64,000 bases of DNA from Neorhizobium vignae (GCF_000732195.1 NZ_JNNU01000004.1:124001-188000), one strand, 5' to 3'. Positions 1 through 10,099 are shown, numbered from the stretch's first letter. Made by a program: numbers and translations. Notes: generated from the sequence alone by a model not told the origin.

Positions 1-960
1 ACGATAGGGCGCCACGATGAGGGAAGAGCCCGACAGGGAGAACAATTTGTTTTCCGAGCCGATGAAGATTCGCACGCCCGGTCCCTTCTCAGCGAGATCG
101 AGGATTTCGATCAGGCTGTCCTTCTTTTCGAGATCGTCGAAAAGCAACCGCAGGCGATCGAGATCGGCAACATCCGCCAGGCCTTCGAGCAGATTTGCCC
201 GGCCGCGGACGATGAGCTGGGTCGGCTTGCCTTCCTCGCTATCGCCGGACCAGACCGCAAGACCGCGCTCAACCAGTTCCTGCGAGAGCGCATGGAGCTC
301 TCCCTGTACCTGATCCTTGAGCGTCTTCAGCTGGCCGCGCAATTCCGGCAGCGTCTGGCCGCTCAGGTGGGCGTTGAGGAAATTGGCCGCCTCGGTCAGC
401 TGTGACGATGTCACGCCGGCCGGAAGTTCGATAATACGGTTTTCCACCTGGTTATGATCGCCGACAAGCACCGCAAGCGCCTTGGTCGGTTCGAGACGAA
501 TGAACTCGACGTGCTTTAGGACCGGGTCGCTCTTGGTGGTAATGACGATCCCGGCGCCGCGCGAGACGCCCGACAACATGCGGCTCGCCTCCGCCATCAG
601 GCTCTCCATCGGCTGATCGCGATCCGCGGGCCGAATCTGCCGGTCGATATTGGCACGCTCCTCGGCGGAGAGGTCTCCGACCTGCATGAAAGCGTCGACG
701 AAAAAACGAAGCCCGGACTGGGTCGGCAGGCGGCCGGCGCTGATATGCGGGGAGTAGATGAGCCCGAGTTCCTCGAGATCGCTCATCACATTGCGCACCG
801 ACGCCGGCGACAGCGATATGGGCAGCAGGCGGGAAAGATTTCGCGAGCCGAGCGGTTCGCCGGTCTCCAGATAGCTTTCCACGATGCGGCGGAAAATTTC
901 CCGCGAACGGTCATCGAGCACAGAGCCGCTGTCCCTACCCGTCGATGCCGAAAATCCCAT
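1..960 (-). CDS. hrcA: Heat-inducible transcription repressor HrcA (3' end cut by window edge)
   Basis: HrcA is a DNA-binding repressor of heat-shock chaperone operons such as groESL, through CIRCE operators. The 320 codons present begin at an ATG with a GAAGGT ribosome site. They show the N-terminal winged helix (around residues 15-75, including [18 protein letters not shown] and [11 protein letters not shown]) and most of the GAF-like dimerisation domain. The frame stays open to base 1, so roughly the last 40 residues of a protein usually near 360 lie outside. It diverges from rph across 175 bp, and that orientation next to rph is common in Rhizobiales. I saw no CIRCE inverted repeat in this gap, so autoregulation is not supported here. 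Confidence 0.95.
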   Translation of the reverse strand, partial: MGFSASTGRDSGSVLDDRSREIFRRIVESYLETGEPLGSRNLSRLLPISLSPASVRNVMSDLEELGLIYSPHISAGRLPTQSGLRFFVDAFMQVGDLSAEERANIDRQIRPADRDQPMESLMAEASRMLSGVSRGAGIVITTKSDPVLKHVEFIRLEPTKALAVLVGDHNQVENRIIELPAGVTSSQLTEAANFLNAHLSGQTLPELRGQLKTLKDQVQGELHALSQELVERGLAVWSGDSEEGKPTQLIVRGRANLLEGLADVADLDRLRLLFDDLEKKDSLIEILDLAEKGPGVRIFIGSENKLFSLSGSSLIVAPYR

Positions 961-1135
961 CTAGACCTTCACCGTTCCGTTGATGTTTTCACAAAATATA
1001 GTCATTCGCCGCCCCTTCTCCAAAGGGAAAATCACCGCAGCCACAATCGGCTACTGTACACGCATTAGGCCTTTTTCTTTGCAAAAGCTTGGCCGGAGCC
1101 GTAGAAGGCGAAAACAGAAATCCAGGGAGTGAAGC

Positions 1136-1852
1136 ATGCGGCCTTCAGGCAGACAGTTGAACCAGATGCGCAAGGTCTCGTTCGAGCGCAATTTCTCCAA
1201 ACATGCGGAAGGCTCCTGCCTCGTGAAGTTCGGCGACACGCACGTGCTGTGCACCGCGAGTCTCGAAGAAAAGACGCCGCCGTGGCTGCGCAACAGCGGC
1301 AAGGGCTGGGTGACGGCCGAGTACGGCATGCTGCCGCGCGCCACCGGCGACCGTATGAAGCGCGAAGCCGCCGCCGGCAAGCAAGGCGGCCGTACCCAGG
1401 AAATCCAACGTCTGATCGGCCGCTCCTTGCGCGCCGTGATCGACCTCGAAGCGCTCGGCGAAAAGCAGATCACCATCGACTGTGACGTCATCCAGGCGGA
1501 TGGCGGCACTCGCACGGCCTCGATCACCGGTGGCTGGATTGCGCTTTACGACTGCCTGAAGTGGATGGAAGCCCGCTCGATGACCAAGGTCGACAAGGTG
1601 CTGAAGGATCATGTCGCGGCGATCTCCTGCGGCATCTTTGCCGGCCAGCCGGTGATCGACCTCGACTATATCGAGGATTCGGCTGCTGAGACCGACGCCA
1701 ATTTCGTCATGACGGGCACCGGCGGCATCGTCGAAGTGCAGGGCACGGCCGAGGGCAAGCCGTTCAGCCAGGAAGAGTTCCTGAAGCTGCTGGCACTCGC
1801 CCAGGACGGCACCCAGGAACTGGTGGCGATGCAGAAGGCGGCGATTGCCTGA
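1136..1852 (+). CDS. rph: Ribonuclease PH
   Basis: RNase PH is a phosphate-dependent 3'-5' exoribonuclease that trims tRNA 3' ends. The 238-residue product has normal family length. It opens with [12 protein letters not shown] and carries the PH-fold signatures [14 protein letters not shown] (about residues 59-72), [18 protein letters not shown] with the conserved arginines, and [17 protein letters not shown]. The C-terminal half has [23 protein letters not shown] lies 6 nt before the ATG. It heads a tight plus-strand run with a VOC gene, rdgB and hemW, a grouping typical of rhizobia. Confidence 0.97.
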   Translation: MRPSGRQLNQMRKVSFERNFSKHAEGSCLVKFGDTHVLCTASLEEKTPPWLRNSGKGWVTAEYGMLPRATGDRMKREAAAGKQGGRTQEIQRLIGRSLRAVIDLEALGEKQITIDCDVIQADGGTRTASITGGWIALYDCLKWMEARSMTKVDKVLKDHVAAISCGIFAGQPVIDLDYIEDSAAETDANFVMTGTGGIVEVQGTAEGKPFSQEEFLKLLALAQDGTQELVAMQKAAIA

Positions 1853-1870
1853 TATTGAAAGAGGTGCGGC

Positions 1871-2278
1871 TTGATCGAAGGCATTCTCGAAACCGCACTT
1901 TATGCCGATGATCTCGATGCCGCCGAAGCGTTTTACGGCGGCATTCTCGGACTTGAGAGAGTGTTGCGCGCGGGCAACCGGCATGTGTTCTTCCGCTGCG
2001 GGCCGGGCATCCTGCTGATCTTCAATCCTGCTGAGACCGTGAAGCCACCACCGGCCGGTGCGTTGCCGGTTCCGCCCCATGGTGCGACGGGGCCTGGGCA
2101 TATCTGCTTTCGCATGACGAGCGAAGCGATTGACTTGCTCAAGGAAAAGCTCAACAAGGCGGGCATTGCCATCGAAAGCGATTTCCGCTGGCCGAACGGT
2201 GCCCGCTCAATCTATTTCCGCGATCCGGCCGGCAACAGCCTGGAATGCGCAGAGCCGAGGCTCTGGAATATCGAATAG
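1871..2278 (+). CDS. VOC-superfamily (glyoxalase/bleomycin-resistance fold) protein
   Basis: A 135-residue single-domain protein of the vicinal-oxygen-chelate fold. Two beta-alpha-beta-beta-beta modules can be traced: [24 protein letters not shown] at the start, then GPGHICFRM and [17 protein letters not shown] at the end. The family-typical metal positions His (GHICF) and the late Glu (NSLECAE) are present. The substrate cannot be told from sequence. The start is a TTG preceded by AAAGAGGTG. It lies 18 bp after rph and 8 bp before rdgB, so it is probably co-transcribed with both. Confidence 0.85.
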   Translation: MIEGILETALYADDLDAAEAFYGGILGLERVLRAGNRHVFFRCGPGILLIFNPAETVKPPPAGALPVPPHGATGPGHICFRMTSEAIDLLKEKLNKAGIAIESDFRWPNGARSIYFRDPAGNSLECAEPRLWNIE

Positions 2279-2286
2279 GAATTGTC

Positions 2287-2931
2287 ATGCGCAAACTCGA
2301 CACCAAGACGATCGTCGTTGCCAGCCACAATGCCGGAAAAATCCGCGAAATCGCCGAATTGATCGGCCCGTTCGGCTTCTCGGCGAAATCCGCCGCCGAG
2401 TTGAAATTCGAAGAGCCCGACGAAACAGGCACGACATTCGAGGAGAATGCCGCGATCAAGGCGCTCGCCTCCGCCAAAGCCTCCGGACTGCCGGCGCTGT
2501 CGGATGATTCCGGCATCGTCATCGACGCGCTCGACGGCGCGCCGGGCGTCTATACCGCCAACTGGGCGGAGCGCGAGGACGGCAGCCGCGACTTTCAGAT
2601 GGCGATGGAGAAGGTCGAGAAGGCACTGGAGGAGCGCCATGCAACACGGCCGGAGCAGCGTCGCTGCCGTTTTGTGAGCGTGCTTTGTCTCGCCTGGCCG
2701 GACGGGCACACGGAAATGTTCCGCGGCGAGGTGGAAGGCACGGTGGTGTGGCCGCCGCGCGGCACCCAGGGTTTTGGTTATGACCCGGTCTTCCAACCGG
2801 AAGGCTATGATATTACGTTCGGTGAAATGAGCAGTGATCAGAAACATGGCTGGAAACCCGGCGAGCCGGAAGCGCTGTCGCACCGTGCCCGCGCCTTCAA
2901 GCGTTTCGTCGAAACCTGCCTGGAGGCTTGA
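2287..2931 (+). CDS. rdgB: XTP/dITP pyrophosphatase (RdgB/HAM1)
   Basis: RdgB hydrolyses non-canonical purine nucleoside triphosphates (dITP, XTP) to monophosphates and so cleans the nucleotide pool. The 214-residue product has the HAM1 signatures: [17 protein letters not shown] near the start (substrate loop), [20 protein letters not shown] in the middle (metal-binding acidic residues) and [13 protein letters not shown]. The ATG at 2287 has AGGA 6-9 nt upstream. An in-frame start 42 bp earlier would overlap the preceding gene and lacks a ribosome site. hemW begins 6 bp after the stop. Confidence 0.96.
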   Translation: MRKLDTKTIVVASHNAGKIREIAELIGPFGFSAKSAAELKFEEPDETGTTFEENAAIKALASAKASGLPALSDDSGIVIDALDGAPGVYTANWAEREDGSRDFQMAMEKVEKALEERHATRPEQRRCRFVSVLCLAWPDGHTEMFRGEVEGTVVWPPRGTQGFGYDPVFQPEGYDITFGEMSSDQKHGWKPGEPEALSHRARAFKRFVETCLEA

Positions 2932-2937
2932 GGCGCT

Positions 2938-4131
2938 TTGAATTCAGCCGCTCCTCTTCTGCGCGATACCCTTCTGCCTGACACGGGCGAGCCGGGCTTT
3001 GGCGTCTATGTGCATTGGCCGTTCTGCGCGGCCAAGTGCCCCTATTGCGACTTCAACAGCCATGTGCGTCACCAGCCGGTGGACCAGCCGCGCTTCACCG
3101 CAGCCTTCCTCAAGGAAATGGAAGTGATGCGGCGCATGAGCGGGCCAAAGACCGTGACCAGCATCTTTCTCGGCGGCGGCACGCCGTCGCTGATGGACCC
3201 TGCGACTGTCTCGGCGATCCTCGACGGCATCGCCAGGCACTGGCATGTGCCTGACGGTATCGAGATCACCATGGAGGCCAATCCGTCAAGCGTCGAGGCG
3301 ACCCGCTTCCGGGGCTATCGTGCTGCCGGCGTCAACCGTGTCTCGCTCGGCGTGCAGGCGCTCAATGATCCGGACCTCAAATTCCTGGGTCGACTGCATG
3401 ACGTTGCCGACGCCCTGAAGGCGATTAAACTGGCGCGGGACATCTTTCCGCGGATGTCCTTCGATCTCATCTATGCCCGGCCGAAACAGACGGTCGAAGC
3501 CTGGGAAGCGGAGCTGAAGGAAGCGATATCCTACGCGGTCGACCATTTGTCGCTCTACCAGCTCACCATCGAGGAAGGCACGCCCTTCTATGGCCTGCAC
3601 AAGGCCGGCAAGCTGATCGTGCCGGACGACGACCAGTCGGCAGTGCTCTACGAAGCAACGCAGGAAATTACCGAGCGGTTCGGCATGCCGGCCTACGAGG
3701 TTTCCAATCACGCCCGCCCCGGCGCTGAAAGCCGCCACAACCTGACCTATTGGCGCTACGGCGACTATGCCGGCATCGGACCCGGCGCCCACGGGCGCCT
3801 GATGCGCGGCAGAGACAAGATTGCGACCTCCACCGAGCGGCGTCCGGAAACCTGGCTGGAGCAGGTGGAACGCATCGGGCACGGCATGCTGGACGAAGAA
3901 ATCCTCGGCTTCGAGGAACAGGCCGACGAATTGCTGCTGATGGGCCTGCGCCTGCGGGAAGGCGTCGATCTCGCCCGCTGGCAGCAGCTTTCCGGCCGAG
4001 ATCCGGACCCGATCCGCGAGGAGCGGCTGCTGGAACACGGCTTCATCGAGCGCCTCGGCAATTCGCGGCTGCGCTGCACGCCATCCGGCATGTTGATCCT
4101 GGATGCGGTGGTTGCCGATTTGGCTTGCTGA
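2938..4131 (+). CDS. hemW: Radical SAM family heme chaperone HemW
   Basis: HemW is a radical-SAM protein related to coproporphyrinogen III oxidase HemN, now regarded as a heme chaperone. The 397-residue product has VYVHWPFCAAKCPYCDF near residue 23, giving the Cx3Cx2C iron-sulfur motif. The SAM-binding FLGGGTPSLM follows, then a HemN-type C-terminal domain from about residue 310. The TTG start sits 6 bp after the rdgB stop and uses the GGAGG inside the end of rdgB, so translational coupling is likely. HemN itself is longer and has a different N-terminus, which favours HemW. Confidence 0.94.
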   Translation: MNSAAPLLRDTLLPDTGEPGFGVYVHWPFCAAKCPYCDFNSHVRHQPVDQPRFTAAFLKEMEVMRRMSGPKTVTSIFLGGGTPSLMDPATVSAILDGIARHWHVPDGIEITMEANPSSVEATRFRGYRAAGVNRVSLGVQALNDPDLKFLGRLHDVADALKAIKLARDIFPRMSFDLIYARPKQTVEAWEAELKEAISYAVDHLSLYQLTIEEGTPFYGLHKAGKLIVPDDDQSAVLYEATQEITERFGMPAYEVSNHARPGAESRHNLTYWRYGDYAGIGPGAHGRLMRGRDKIATSTERRPETWLEQVERIGHGMLDEEILGFEEQADELLLMGLRLREGVDLARWQQLSGRDPDPIREERLLEHGFIERLGNSRLRCTPSGMLILDAVVADLAC

Positions 4132-4141
4132 AATCCGGCGT

Positions 4142-4735
4142 TTAGCCTTTTACCGCCAGCACATACAGCCAGTCGGTCGGCTTTTTGTCGTAACCGCTGC
4201 CGTGCACCTCATCGATATCGACAGAAGTCCAGGTGAAAGCCTCGTAGGCCGCGCTTAGCCAGACCTTGGACGGATAGTTGTAATAACGTCCGAGGCCATC
4301 ATAACCTTCAGCTTCGCCAGCCTTGAAGCTCGCGTAGAAGACGCCGCCCGGGCGCAAGGCCTTATGGATGCGGCCAAGGATGCCTTCGAGTTCCCCCCGC
4401 GGCGCATGCAAAAGGCATGCATTGGCCCATATGCCGTCAAACGCCGAGACCGCATCGATCTCCCCGAAACGGAGCACGCCGACCGGCCTGCCCAGATATC
4501 TGGCGGCCTCCTCCGCCATCTCCGGCGTGCCATCCGTGGGCGTGACGTCGAAACCCCGCGCGATCATGACCGCGCTATCCCGCCCGCTGCCGCAGCCGAG
4601 TTCGAGGATGGCGGCACCGGGCGCAAATTTTGACAGGAAGCTATCGAGGCGGCGTATGTTCGCAGCAGAACTTGCCGCGTAGGTCACCGCGTTTTCGCTA
4701 TAAAAGCTGCCCGGGGGATCCTTCTCGATGGCCAT
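4142..4735 (-). CDS. Class I SAM-dependent methyltransferase
   Basis: A 197-residue protein with a Rossmann-type SAM-binding core. Motif I is ILELGCGSGRDSAVM (about residues 44-58), followed by DVTPTDGTPEMAEEAAR (motif II) and FDGIWANACLLHAPRGEL (motif IV). The shape resembles TehB/UbiG-like small-molecule methyltransferases, but the acceptor is unknown. It follows the LysE-type gene by 9 bp, and its AAGGGT ribosome site overlaps the lysE stop codon, so the two are probably one operon. It converges with hemW. Confidence 0.88.
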   Translation of the reverse strand: MAIEKDPPGSFYSENAVTYAASSAANIRRLDSFLSKFAPGAAILELGCGSGRDSAVMIARGFDVTPTDGTPEMAEEAARYLGRPVGVLRFGEIDAVSAFDGIWANACLLHAPRGELEGILGRIHKALRPGGVFYASFKAGEAEGYDGLGRYYNYPSKVWLSAAYEAFTWTSVDIDEVHGSGYDKKPTDWLYVLAVKG

Positions 4736-4744
4736 CGCTGACCC

Positions 4745-5362
4745 TTAACGCTGCGACATCAGCAGCTTGGTGCCAAAGCCGACGAAGACCATGCCGACAC
4801 CGAGATCGATCTTCTTCTTGGCCTTGAGATAGGCCGCCGCGACCGATCGGTGGGTGATCAGCGCGACCAGGAAGGTATAATAGATCGTCGATACGGCGAC
4901 CATGACGGCAATCGCCGCCAGTCCATACAGGAAGGGCGTACCGGCCGGCATGGTTGCGGCGAAAAGACTGGCGACGAAGAGCGCCGATTTCGGATTGGCA
5001 AGATTGGTTGCCAGCCCCATCCGGTAGGCGGTCTTGAGCGGCACCTCGATACGAGCCGCCACGATATCAGCCGACTGGCGCGACTTTCGCGCATCCAGGA
5101 ATATCTTCAACCCAAGCCAGACAAGATAAAGCCCGCCGACGATCTTGAGCGCCACATAGGCAAAGGGAGCCGCCTGAAAGAGGGCATTGATCCCCAGCCA
5201 GCCGGCGAAACCCCAGCAAAGCGTGCCGGTAACGGTCCCCATCGCCGCCAGGATCGGCACGCGGCGCGGGGCGGTCAGCGCATAGCGCATGACCAGAAGC
5301 GTATTGGGCCCTGGCGTTATGCACGCCACGGCCCAGATCGTTGCGACAGAAAGCAGAAACAT
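4745..5362 (-). CDS. LysE/RhtB family amino-acid exporter
   Basis: A 205-residue inner-membrane protein of the LysE/RhtB translocator family. It has the family N-terminal signature TPGPNTLLVMRYAL at about residues 17-30 and about six hydrophobic segments. The fragment ATNLANPKSALF (about residues 125-136) matches the conserved NPK motif. The substrate is not predictable, although homoserine or threonine export is common for the family. Its ATG lies 5 bp after the dnaA stop with only a weak GAGAA ribosome site inside dnaA, so it may depend on dnaA read-through. Confidence 0.9.
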   Translation of the reverse strand: MFLLSVATIWAVACITPGPNTLLVMRYALTAPRRVPILAAMGTVTGTLCWGFAGWLGINALFQAAPFAYVALKIVGGLYLVWLGLKIFLDARKSRQSADIVAARIEVPLKTAYRMGLATNLANPKSALFVASLFAATMPAGTPFLYGLAAIAVMVAVSTIYYTFLVALITHRSVAAAYLKAKKKIDLGVGMVFVGFGTKLLMSQR

Positions 5363-5367
5363 ATATT

Positions 5368-6834
5368 TTAAGCGTTGTTCTCGTTGATCAGCCGTTTCAG
5401 CAGTTCTACCTCGTGGCTGAGCTTCGTGTCACCCGAAATCAGTTCCTCGATCTTGCGGACGGCATGAAGGACGGTCGTGTGATCCCTGCCGCCGAAACGG
5501 CGACCGATCTCCGGGAACGAACGCGGCGTCAGCGTCTTCGACAGATACATGGCGATCTGGCGCGGCTTGACGATGACGCGAGTGCGGCGGTTCGAGACCA
5601 GTTCCTGTCGCGACACATTATAATGGCGGGCGACGATACGCTGGATATCCTCGATACGGACGCGCTTGGCCTCGCCTGCGCCCACCAGATGGGCGAGCAG
5701 CTCATCGACACGCTCGATCGAGAGGGAGGGCTCGAAGGAGCGGCGGAACAGAAGCTGGTTGAACGCGCCTTCCAGCTCGCGACCGCTGGCGGTCACATTG
5801 CGAGCGACGTGGCTCAGTATTTCCGCCGGGATATCGAGCGACGGATCGTCCTGGCGGGCCGTCTCCAGGCGCCCCTTGATCATCTCCAGGCGCATTTCGT
5901 AGTCCGGCGCCTCGACTTCGATCGCCACACCGCCCTGCAGACGCGAGCGGACGCGGGGATCGAGCGATTCCAGCTCCCAGGGTGCCCGGTCGGCGGCAAC
6001 CACCACCTGCTTGGCGCTGTCGAGCAGCATGTTGAGGAGATGGCAGAACTCGTTCTGGATCATCTTGCCCTGCAGAAACTGCATGTCGTCGATGATCAGC
6101 AGATCGATATTGCGCAGCGAGTCCTTCAGCGTCAGCGCGTCGTTGTCGCGGATCGCGGTCGCAAAACGCCACATGAAATATTCCGCCGTCAGGTAGACGA
6201 CCCGCGGCATGCGCTCGCTGCCGACGGCCGCATTGGCAATCGCCTGCAGAAGGTGCGTCTTGCCGAGGCCGACGCCCGAATGAATGAAAAGCGGATTGAA
6301 ACGGACTGCGCTGGCGCCCGCTTCGGCGATGGTCTTGGCGGCAGCCAGCGCTACCCGGTTCGACGGGCCTTCCACGAAAGTGTCGAAGGTAAAGCGGCTG
6401 TCGAGCGGAGAGCCGAACAGCGGTCCGGGAGCCTGGGTAGAACGCGCCGGCGCAGCAGACGGCGACGGGAAAGTGGCGATCTTGCCAATCTCGCGGGGGC
6501 CTTGAGAACGCGGAAACGACGCAACAACAGCGGGTTCCGGGGCCAGACTGCGCTCTTCACCTGCCGCGGGCGCCTTGACGCTGCGACTTGCGCTGCGCAC
6601 CAGGATTTCCACTTTCAGGATCTCGGCGTCTTCCGCCTGGAATATGGTGGTGATGAGATCGAGGTAACGGTTGTTGATCCAGGACTTCAGAAAAGTGGTC
6701 GGCACCGTGAGCCGGACAACGCTCTTTGAGACGGAATGCAGCTTCAAACGCCCGAACCAGCTTGCATAAACATCCTGACCGACCTGTGCTTTCAAACGCG
6801 CACTAAACCGCTCAAAAAGAGCATTATGCTTCAT
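5368..6834 (-). CDS. dnaA: Chromosomal replication initiator protein DnaA
   Basis: DnaA binds origin DnaA boxes and melts oriC in its ATP form. The 488-residue product has domain I ([16 protein letters not shown], interaction and helicase loading) and a variable linker to about residue 145. The AAA+ domain carries Walker [11 protein letters not shown], Walker [10 protein letters not shown] and the box VII region. The C-terminal helix-turn-helix ends with the signature [18 protein letters not shown] chose the ATG at 6834 because AGGGGA stands about 9 nt before it and domain I starts there. An upstream in-frame ATG at 6933 would add 33 atypical residues. dnaN is not adjacent but lies about 29 kb away. 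Confidence 0.97.
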   Translation of the reverse strand: MKHNALFERFSARLKAQVGQDVYASWFGRLKLHSVSKSVVRLTVPTTFLKSWINNRYLDLITTIFQAEDAEILKVEILVRSASRSVKAPAAGEERSLAPEPAVVASFPRSQGPREIGKIATFPSPSAAPARSTQAPGPLFGSPLDSRFTFDTFVEGPSNRVALAAAKTIAEAGASAVRFNPLFIHSGVGLGKTHLLQAIANAAVGSERMPRVVYLTAEYFMWRFATAIRDNDALTLKDSLRNIDLLIIDDMQFLQGKMIQNEFCHLLNMLLDSAKQVVVAADRAPWELESLDPRVRSRLQGGVAIEVEAPDYEMRLEMIKGRLETARQDDPSLDIPAEILSHVARNVTASGRELEGAFNQLLFRRSFEPSLSIERVDELLAHLVGAGEAKRVRIEDIQRIVARHYNVSRQELVSNRRTRVIVKPRQIAMYLSKTLTPRSFPEIGRRFGGRDHTTVLHAVRKIEELISGDTKLSHEVELLKRLINENNA

Positions 6835-7735
6835 TTCCGTCGTTTCCCCTGCCGCCTGGGAGCAACTTGAATCAAATGCCTGCCGCGCGTGGTCCCCATT
6901 ACCTGCACGGGCTGATATAGTATTCATATGCATAATTCGCCGCCTTCCAAATCTCGTAGCCTGGCGGTTCTCGTTAACGCCGCCAGAACCAACTTTGTTT
7001 CAAGGCATAGCAAACCATTCCCAATCATTGAGAACCGTCGCCGCCCGTCCCCTTTGTTTCAAAACCTTCTCTCGTCCTCGCAGCCGATCGAAAGTTACGC
7101 CCAGCCCGCCTCGTGAACGGTCTGCGCTTGCGGAAGCCACCCCACATATACGAACGCCCTCATCCTCATCGTGAGCCGTCCGAACCTCTTTTCCACCTCC
7201 TTCATCCGGACACAGGACCGGATCGCGTTGACAAAAACCGACCGTTTCCGGAAATGCCAATTTCCGGATCGCAACCGATGGTTATCAGGAAAACGGGAGA
7301 ATTTATCCCGTTGCAAAGGGTAAAAGTCTGCCTGCCGTCCACCATGTGACGGTAACCGGCAGCCCTCTGAAGTAATCCCCGCGCCCCTTGCTGAAGGCCA
7401 TTTAGGCAGGATCAAATGCCAAGATCAATGATGAATTTTACGCAAAATTAAGAGCCGGGCGTTGACTCCACGAGCGTGATTTGAATGTCACAGAGGCATT
7501 CATGGAGAATCGCTGTTGAATCAATGGGATTCAAAAATGACATACATTCTGAACGATCGTTCACAGAAAAAATAAAAATCTTCTTGACTCCACCTGGGGG
7601 CTTTTGGCCATCACCAAAGTCACCCACAGACTCACAGACCTCCAGTAACTCATTGATTTAAATGACTATTTTCTGTCACGCCGGTGACACGAAAATGTTA
7701 ATGAGCCGGATAAATATAAGGAGGCCTGAGAGAAT
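6835..7735. promoter_or_regulatory. Long upstream region of dnaA with a GANTC cluster and palindromes
   Basis: About 900 bp without a convincing gene lie between the rpsT terminator and dnaA, and the right half is clearly AT-rich. Directly visible are seven GANTC sites (7464, 7507, 7518, 7528, 7586, 7629, 7732), the target of the alphaproteobacterial cell-cycle methylase CcrM. There is a 14-bp perfect palindrome TGAACGATCGTTCA at 7550-7563 and the inverted repeat TTGAATC-N5-GATTCAA at 7516-7534. AACGGGA-N7-TCCCGTT lies at 7292-7312, and the 10-mer TTGACTCCAC recurs at 7462 and 7584. I could not find clear consensus DnaA boxes or a convincing dnaA promoter, so the roles are inference. Confidence 0.6.
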
Positions 7736-7737
7736 CA

Positions 7738-7766
7738 CAAAAAGCCCGGTCGAGAGGACCAGGCTT
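7738..7766 (-). terminator. Rho-independent terminator of rpsT
   Basis: Read on the minus strand, a 10-bp stem (7766-7757 with 7751-7742, one G-T pair) closes a 5-nt GAGAG-type loop and is followed at once by TTTTT. It lies about 25 bp after the rpsT stop and separates rpsT from the dnaA upstream region. Confidence 0.85.
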
Positions 7767-7791
7767 CATTATGATACAGTTTGTAAAATGA

Positions 7792-8058
7792 TTAGGCCGA
7801 AAGGGCCTTCACACGTGCAGCAAGACGGGACACCTTGCGGGATGCCGTGTTGCTGTGGAGCACGCCCTTGGAAGCGGCGCGCTGGATCTCCGGCTGGGCA
7901 GCCTTGAGGGCTTCTGCAGCAACGGTCATGTCGCCGGAAGCGATAGCTTCCTCGACCTTGCGGATAAAGCCGCGAACGCGCGAGCGGCGGGACTTGTTGA
8001 CTGCGGTACGGCGAGCGATCTTGCGGGTCGCTTTTTTCGCCGAAGTTGTATTGGCCAT
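7792..8058 (-). CDS. rpsT: 30S ribosomal protein S20
   Basis: S20 is a primary 16S rRNA-binding protein of the small subunit. The 88-residue basic product begins [17 protein letters not shown], the usual S20 start, and has the helical features [14 protein letters not shown] and [22 protein letters not shown]. Its length equals the family norm. A longer in-frame extension to 8142 lacks S20 similarity and was not used. It has its own strong promoter (8183-8211) and terminator (7738-7766), so it is a single-gene unit between enoyl-CoA hydratase and dnaA, as in other Rhizobiaceae. Confidence 0.97.
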   Translation of the reverse strand: MANTTSAKKATRKIARRTAVNKSRRSRVRGFIRKVEEAIASGDMTVAAEALKAAQPEIQRAASKGVLHSNTASRKVSRLAARVKALSA

Positions 8059-8182
8059 TTCATGCCTCTCTACGAATTCGAACCAAACTCCGCCGTTGCC
8101 GCGCCGGTCCTTGCGACCATCAATCCAGCAATTCGGGAGCAATAGAGGAAGCCATGATCAGGCTTTCCCAACTGTGGGCGGG

Positions 8183-8211
8183 CATATAACCGGAATACCC
8201 GCCCCAGTCAA
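8183..8211 (-). promoter_or_regulatory. Sigma-70-type promoter of rpsT
   Basis: On the minus strand TTGACT (8211-8206) is followed after exactly 17 bp by TATATG (8188-8183). This is a near-consensus housekeeping promoter, about 125 bp upstream of the rpsT start. Confidence 0.75.
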
Positions 8212-8249
8212 CGCGCATTTTGGCGGATGACCACCCGCTTTTGCGCGAT

Positions 8250-9023
8250 TTACCGGTTGGAGAACTGCGGCTTGCGCTTTTCCACGAAGGCGGCCATGCC
8301 TTCCTTCTGGTCGGAAGTCGCAAACAAGGAATGGAAAAGCCGCCGTTCGAAGCGCAGGCCTTCGGCAAGCGTCGTCTCGAAGGAACGGCTGACGGCCTCC
8401 TTGGCCATCAGCACCGCGGCGCGCGGGAAGGACGCGATCTTCGCGGCCGCCTCGACCGCCTCGTCAATCAGCCGCTCCGGCGAAACGATCCGCGACACCA
8501 GCCCTGCCCGCTCCGCTTCCGCCACATCCATCATCCGGCCGGTCATCACCATGTCCATCGCCTTCGCCTTGCCGACCGCTCGCGTCAGCCGCTGCGAGCC
8601 GCCCATGCCGGGGATGACGCCGAGCGTGATCTCCGGCTGGCCGAACTTCGCGGTGTCCGAGGCGATGATGAAATCGCACATCATGGCGAGCTCGCAGCCA
8701 CCGCCGAGCGCGAAGCCGGAGACGGCAGCGATCATCGGCTTGCGGGTTGCGGCGATCGCCTCCCAACCGGAGATGAAGTCGTTGACATAGGCTTCGACGA
8801 AATCGATGCCCTGCATTTCCTTGATGTCGGCGCCGGCGGCAAAGGCCTTTTCGGAGCCTGTGAGCACGATCGCGCCGATCGCCTCGTCCTTGCCGAATGC
8901 CGCAAGCACTTCAGTCAGTTCGGCCATCACCGTCGAGTTGAGCGCATTCAGCGCCTTCGGGCGATTAAGGGTGATGAGCGCGACGGCGCCCCGGGTTTCG
9001 GTCAGCAGGGTTTCGTAGCTCAT
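8250..9023 (-). CDS. Enoyl-CoA hydratase (crotonase family)
   Basis: It hydrates 2-enoyl-CoA in fatty-acid beta-oxidation or a related CoA pathway. The 257-residue product has the crotonase fold. The oxyanion-hole segments are [13 protein letters not shown] (about residues 59-71) and [19 protein letters not shown] (about 97-115). The catalytic glutamates are present in GCELAM and in [26 protein letters not shown] precedes the ATG at 9023 by 7 nt. It lies 47 bp downstream of mutM on the same strand, in the conserved rhizobial order mutM–echA–rpsT–dnaA. Confidence 0.94.
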   Translation of the reverse strand: MSYETLLTETRGAVALITLNRPKALNALNSTVMAELTEVLAAFGKDEAIGAIVLTGSEKAFAAGADIKEMQGIDFVEAYVNDFISGWEAIAATRKPMIAAVSGFALGGGCELAMMCDFIIASDTAKFGQPEITLGVIPGMGGSQRLTRAVGKAKAMDMVMTGRMMDVAEAERAGLVSRIVSPERLIDEAVEAAAKIASFPRAAVLMAKEAVSRSFETTLAEGLRFERRLFHSLFATSDQKEGMAAFVEKRKPQFSNR

Positions 9024-9070
9024 CGAATGTCTCCTCTTGGCTCTTCTGCTTCTGATATTTCTGGCAGCGA

Positions 9071-9949
9071 TTATTTCTGGCAGGCGGGGCAATGGAAGGT
9101 GGAGCGACCCGCCTGGGTGATGCGCGCAACGGTACCGCTGCAGCCCGGCGTGCGGCAAGCCGCGCCTTCCCGGTCGTAGACGGAGAAGGAGTGCTGGAAA
9201 TAACCGAGCGAGCCATCCGTCTGGATATGGTCCCGGAGCGACGAGCCGCCGGCGGCGATCGCATCGGCGATGACGTCACGGATCGACTGGTTGAGGAGGA
9301 CGAGCTCCTTGTTCGGCCTGCCGGTCTTGGTCACGACACTACCGGCGGCGCGTTTCGGCGAAAGATGCGAGCGCCACAGCGCCTCGCAGACATAGATATT
9401 GCCGAGACCCGCTATCACCGTCTGATCGAGGAGTGCTCCCTTGAGCGGCTGGCTCTTGCCCGCCAACCTCGCGGCCAGATAATCCGCATCGAGCGCATTG
9501 CCGGTCGGCTCCGGCCCGAGCTCGGCAAAGGCCGGATAAAGATCGAGCTCGCTGCGCTTCCAGAGCTGCATGAAGCCGAAGCGGCGCGGGTCGTTATAGA
9601 TGACGCGCAGCAGGCCTTCCTTCTGTCTCAGATGGAAGACGACATGATCGTGTTTCTGATCCTTCGAACGCGGATGGTGGAACTCGCCGAGCGCATCGTT
9701 CTCGATCCGAAACGATCCCGACATGCCGAGATGGCTGATCACGGTGAGATCGTCCTCCAGGTCGATCAGCAGGTATTTGGCGCGCCTGCCGAGCGAGACG
9801 ATACGGCGTTCGTTGACGGCATCCGCGAAATTCTCCGGCAGCGGAAAGCGCAGATCCGGGCGATTGAGTTCCAGCCTGGCGATCACCGAACCTTCCATTG
9901 CCGGGGCGAGACCGCGCCGGACGGTTTCCACCTCTGGCAATTCGGGCAT
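9071..9949 (-). CDS. mutM: Formamidopyrimidine-DNA glycosylase (Fpg/MutM)
   Basis: This bifunctional base-excision repair enzyme removes 8-oxoguanine and cleaves the abasic site. The 292-residue product starts [14 protein letters not shown], giving the catalytic Pro-2 and Glu-3. [10 protein letters not shown] (about residues 54-63) carries the conserved lysine. The H2TH region has [19 protein letters not shown], and the C-terminus is a Cx4C-x16-Cx2C zinc finger. AGGAAG precedes the ATG. It diverges from ubiE across 150 bp. Confidence 0.97.
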   Translation of the reverse strand: MPELPEVETVRRGLAPAMEGSVIARLELNRPDLRFPLPENFADAVNERRIVSLGRRAKYLLIDLEDDLTVISHLGMSGSFRIENDALGEFHHPRSKDQKHDHVVFHLRQKEGLLRVIYNDPRRFGFMQLWKRSELDLYPAFAELGPEPTGNALDADYLAARLAGKSQPLKGALLDQTVIAGLGNIYVCEALWRSHLSPKRAAGSVVTKTGRPNKELVLLNQSIRDVIADAIAAGGSSLRDHIQTDGSLGYFQHSFSVYDREGAACRTPGCSGTVARITQAGRSTFHCPACQK

Positions 9950-10099
9950 GATTGACTAACTTCCTGTTTCAACGATATCGCGCCTAGTCTATAGACCGGA
10001 CCGGATGTCGCACCCATCTTATGAATACGCGCCACAGATAGCGCGGGATGCGCGACTTCGCTATGGTCGCCGACCGGAAGAGACGTTAGGAGTTCACCG

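Noticed and set aside
961..1135. CIRCE operator between hrcA and rph
   Set aside because: No TTAGCACTC-N9-GAGTGCTAA-like repeat is present in the gap.
1145..2101. A 318-codon open frame antisense to rph and the VOC gene
   Set aside because: It spans two recognised genes on the other strand and has no ribosome site or domain.
5341..6729. A 462-codon open frame antisense to dnaA
   Set aside because: dnaA on the opposite strand has complete AAA+ and helix-turn-helix motifs. The antisense product is Arg-rich with no domain.
6835..7735. Chromosomal origin (oriC) at dnaA
   Set aside because: The region is AT-rich with palindromes, but I found no cluster of consensus DnaA boxes. In rhizobia the mapped origin lies elsewhere (near hemE in Sinorhizobium).
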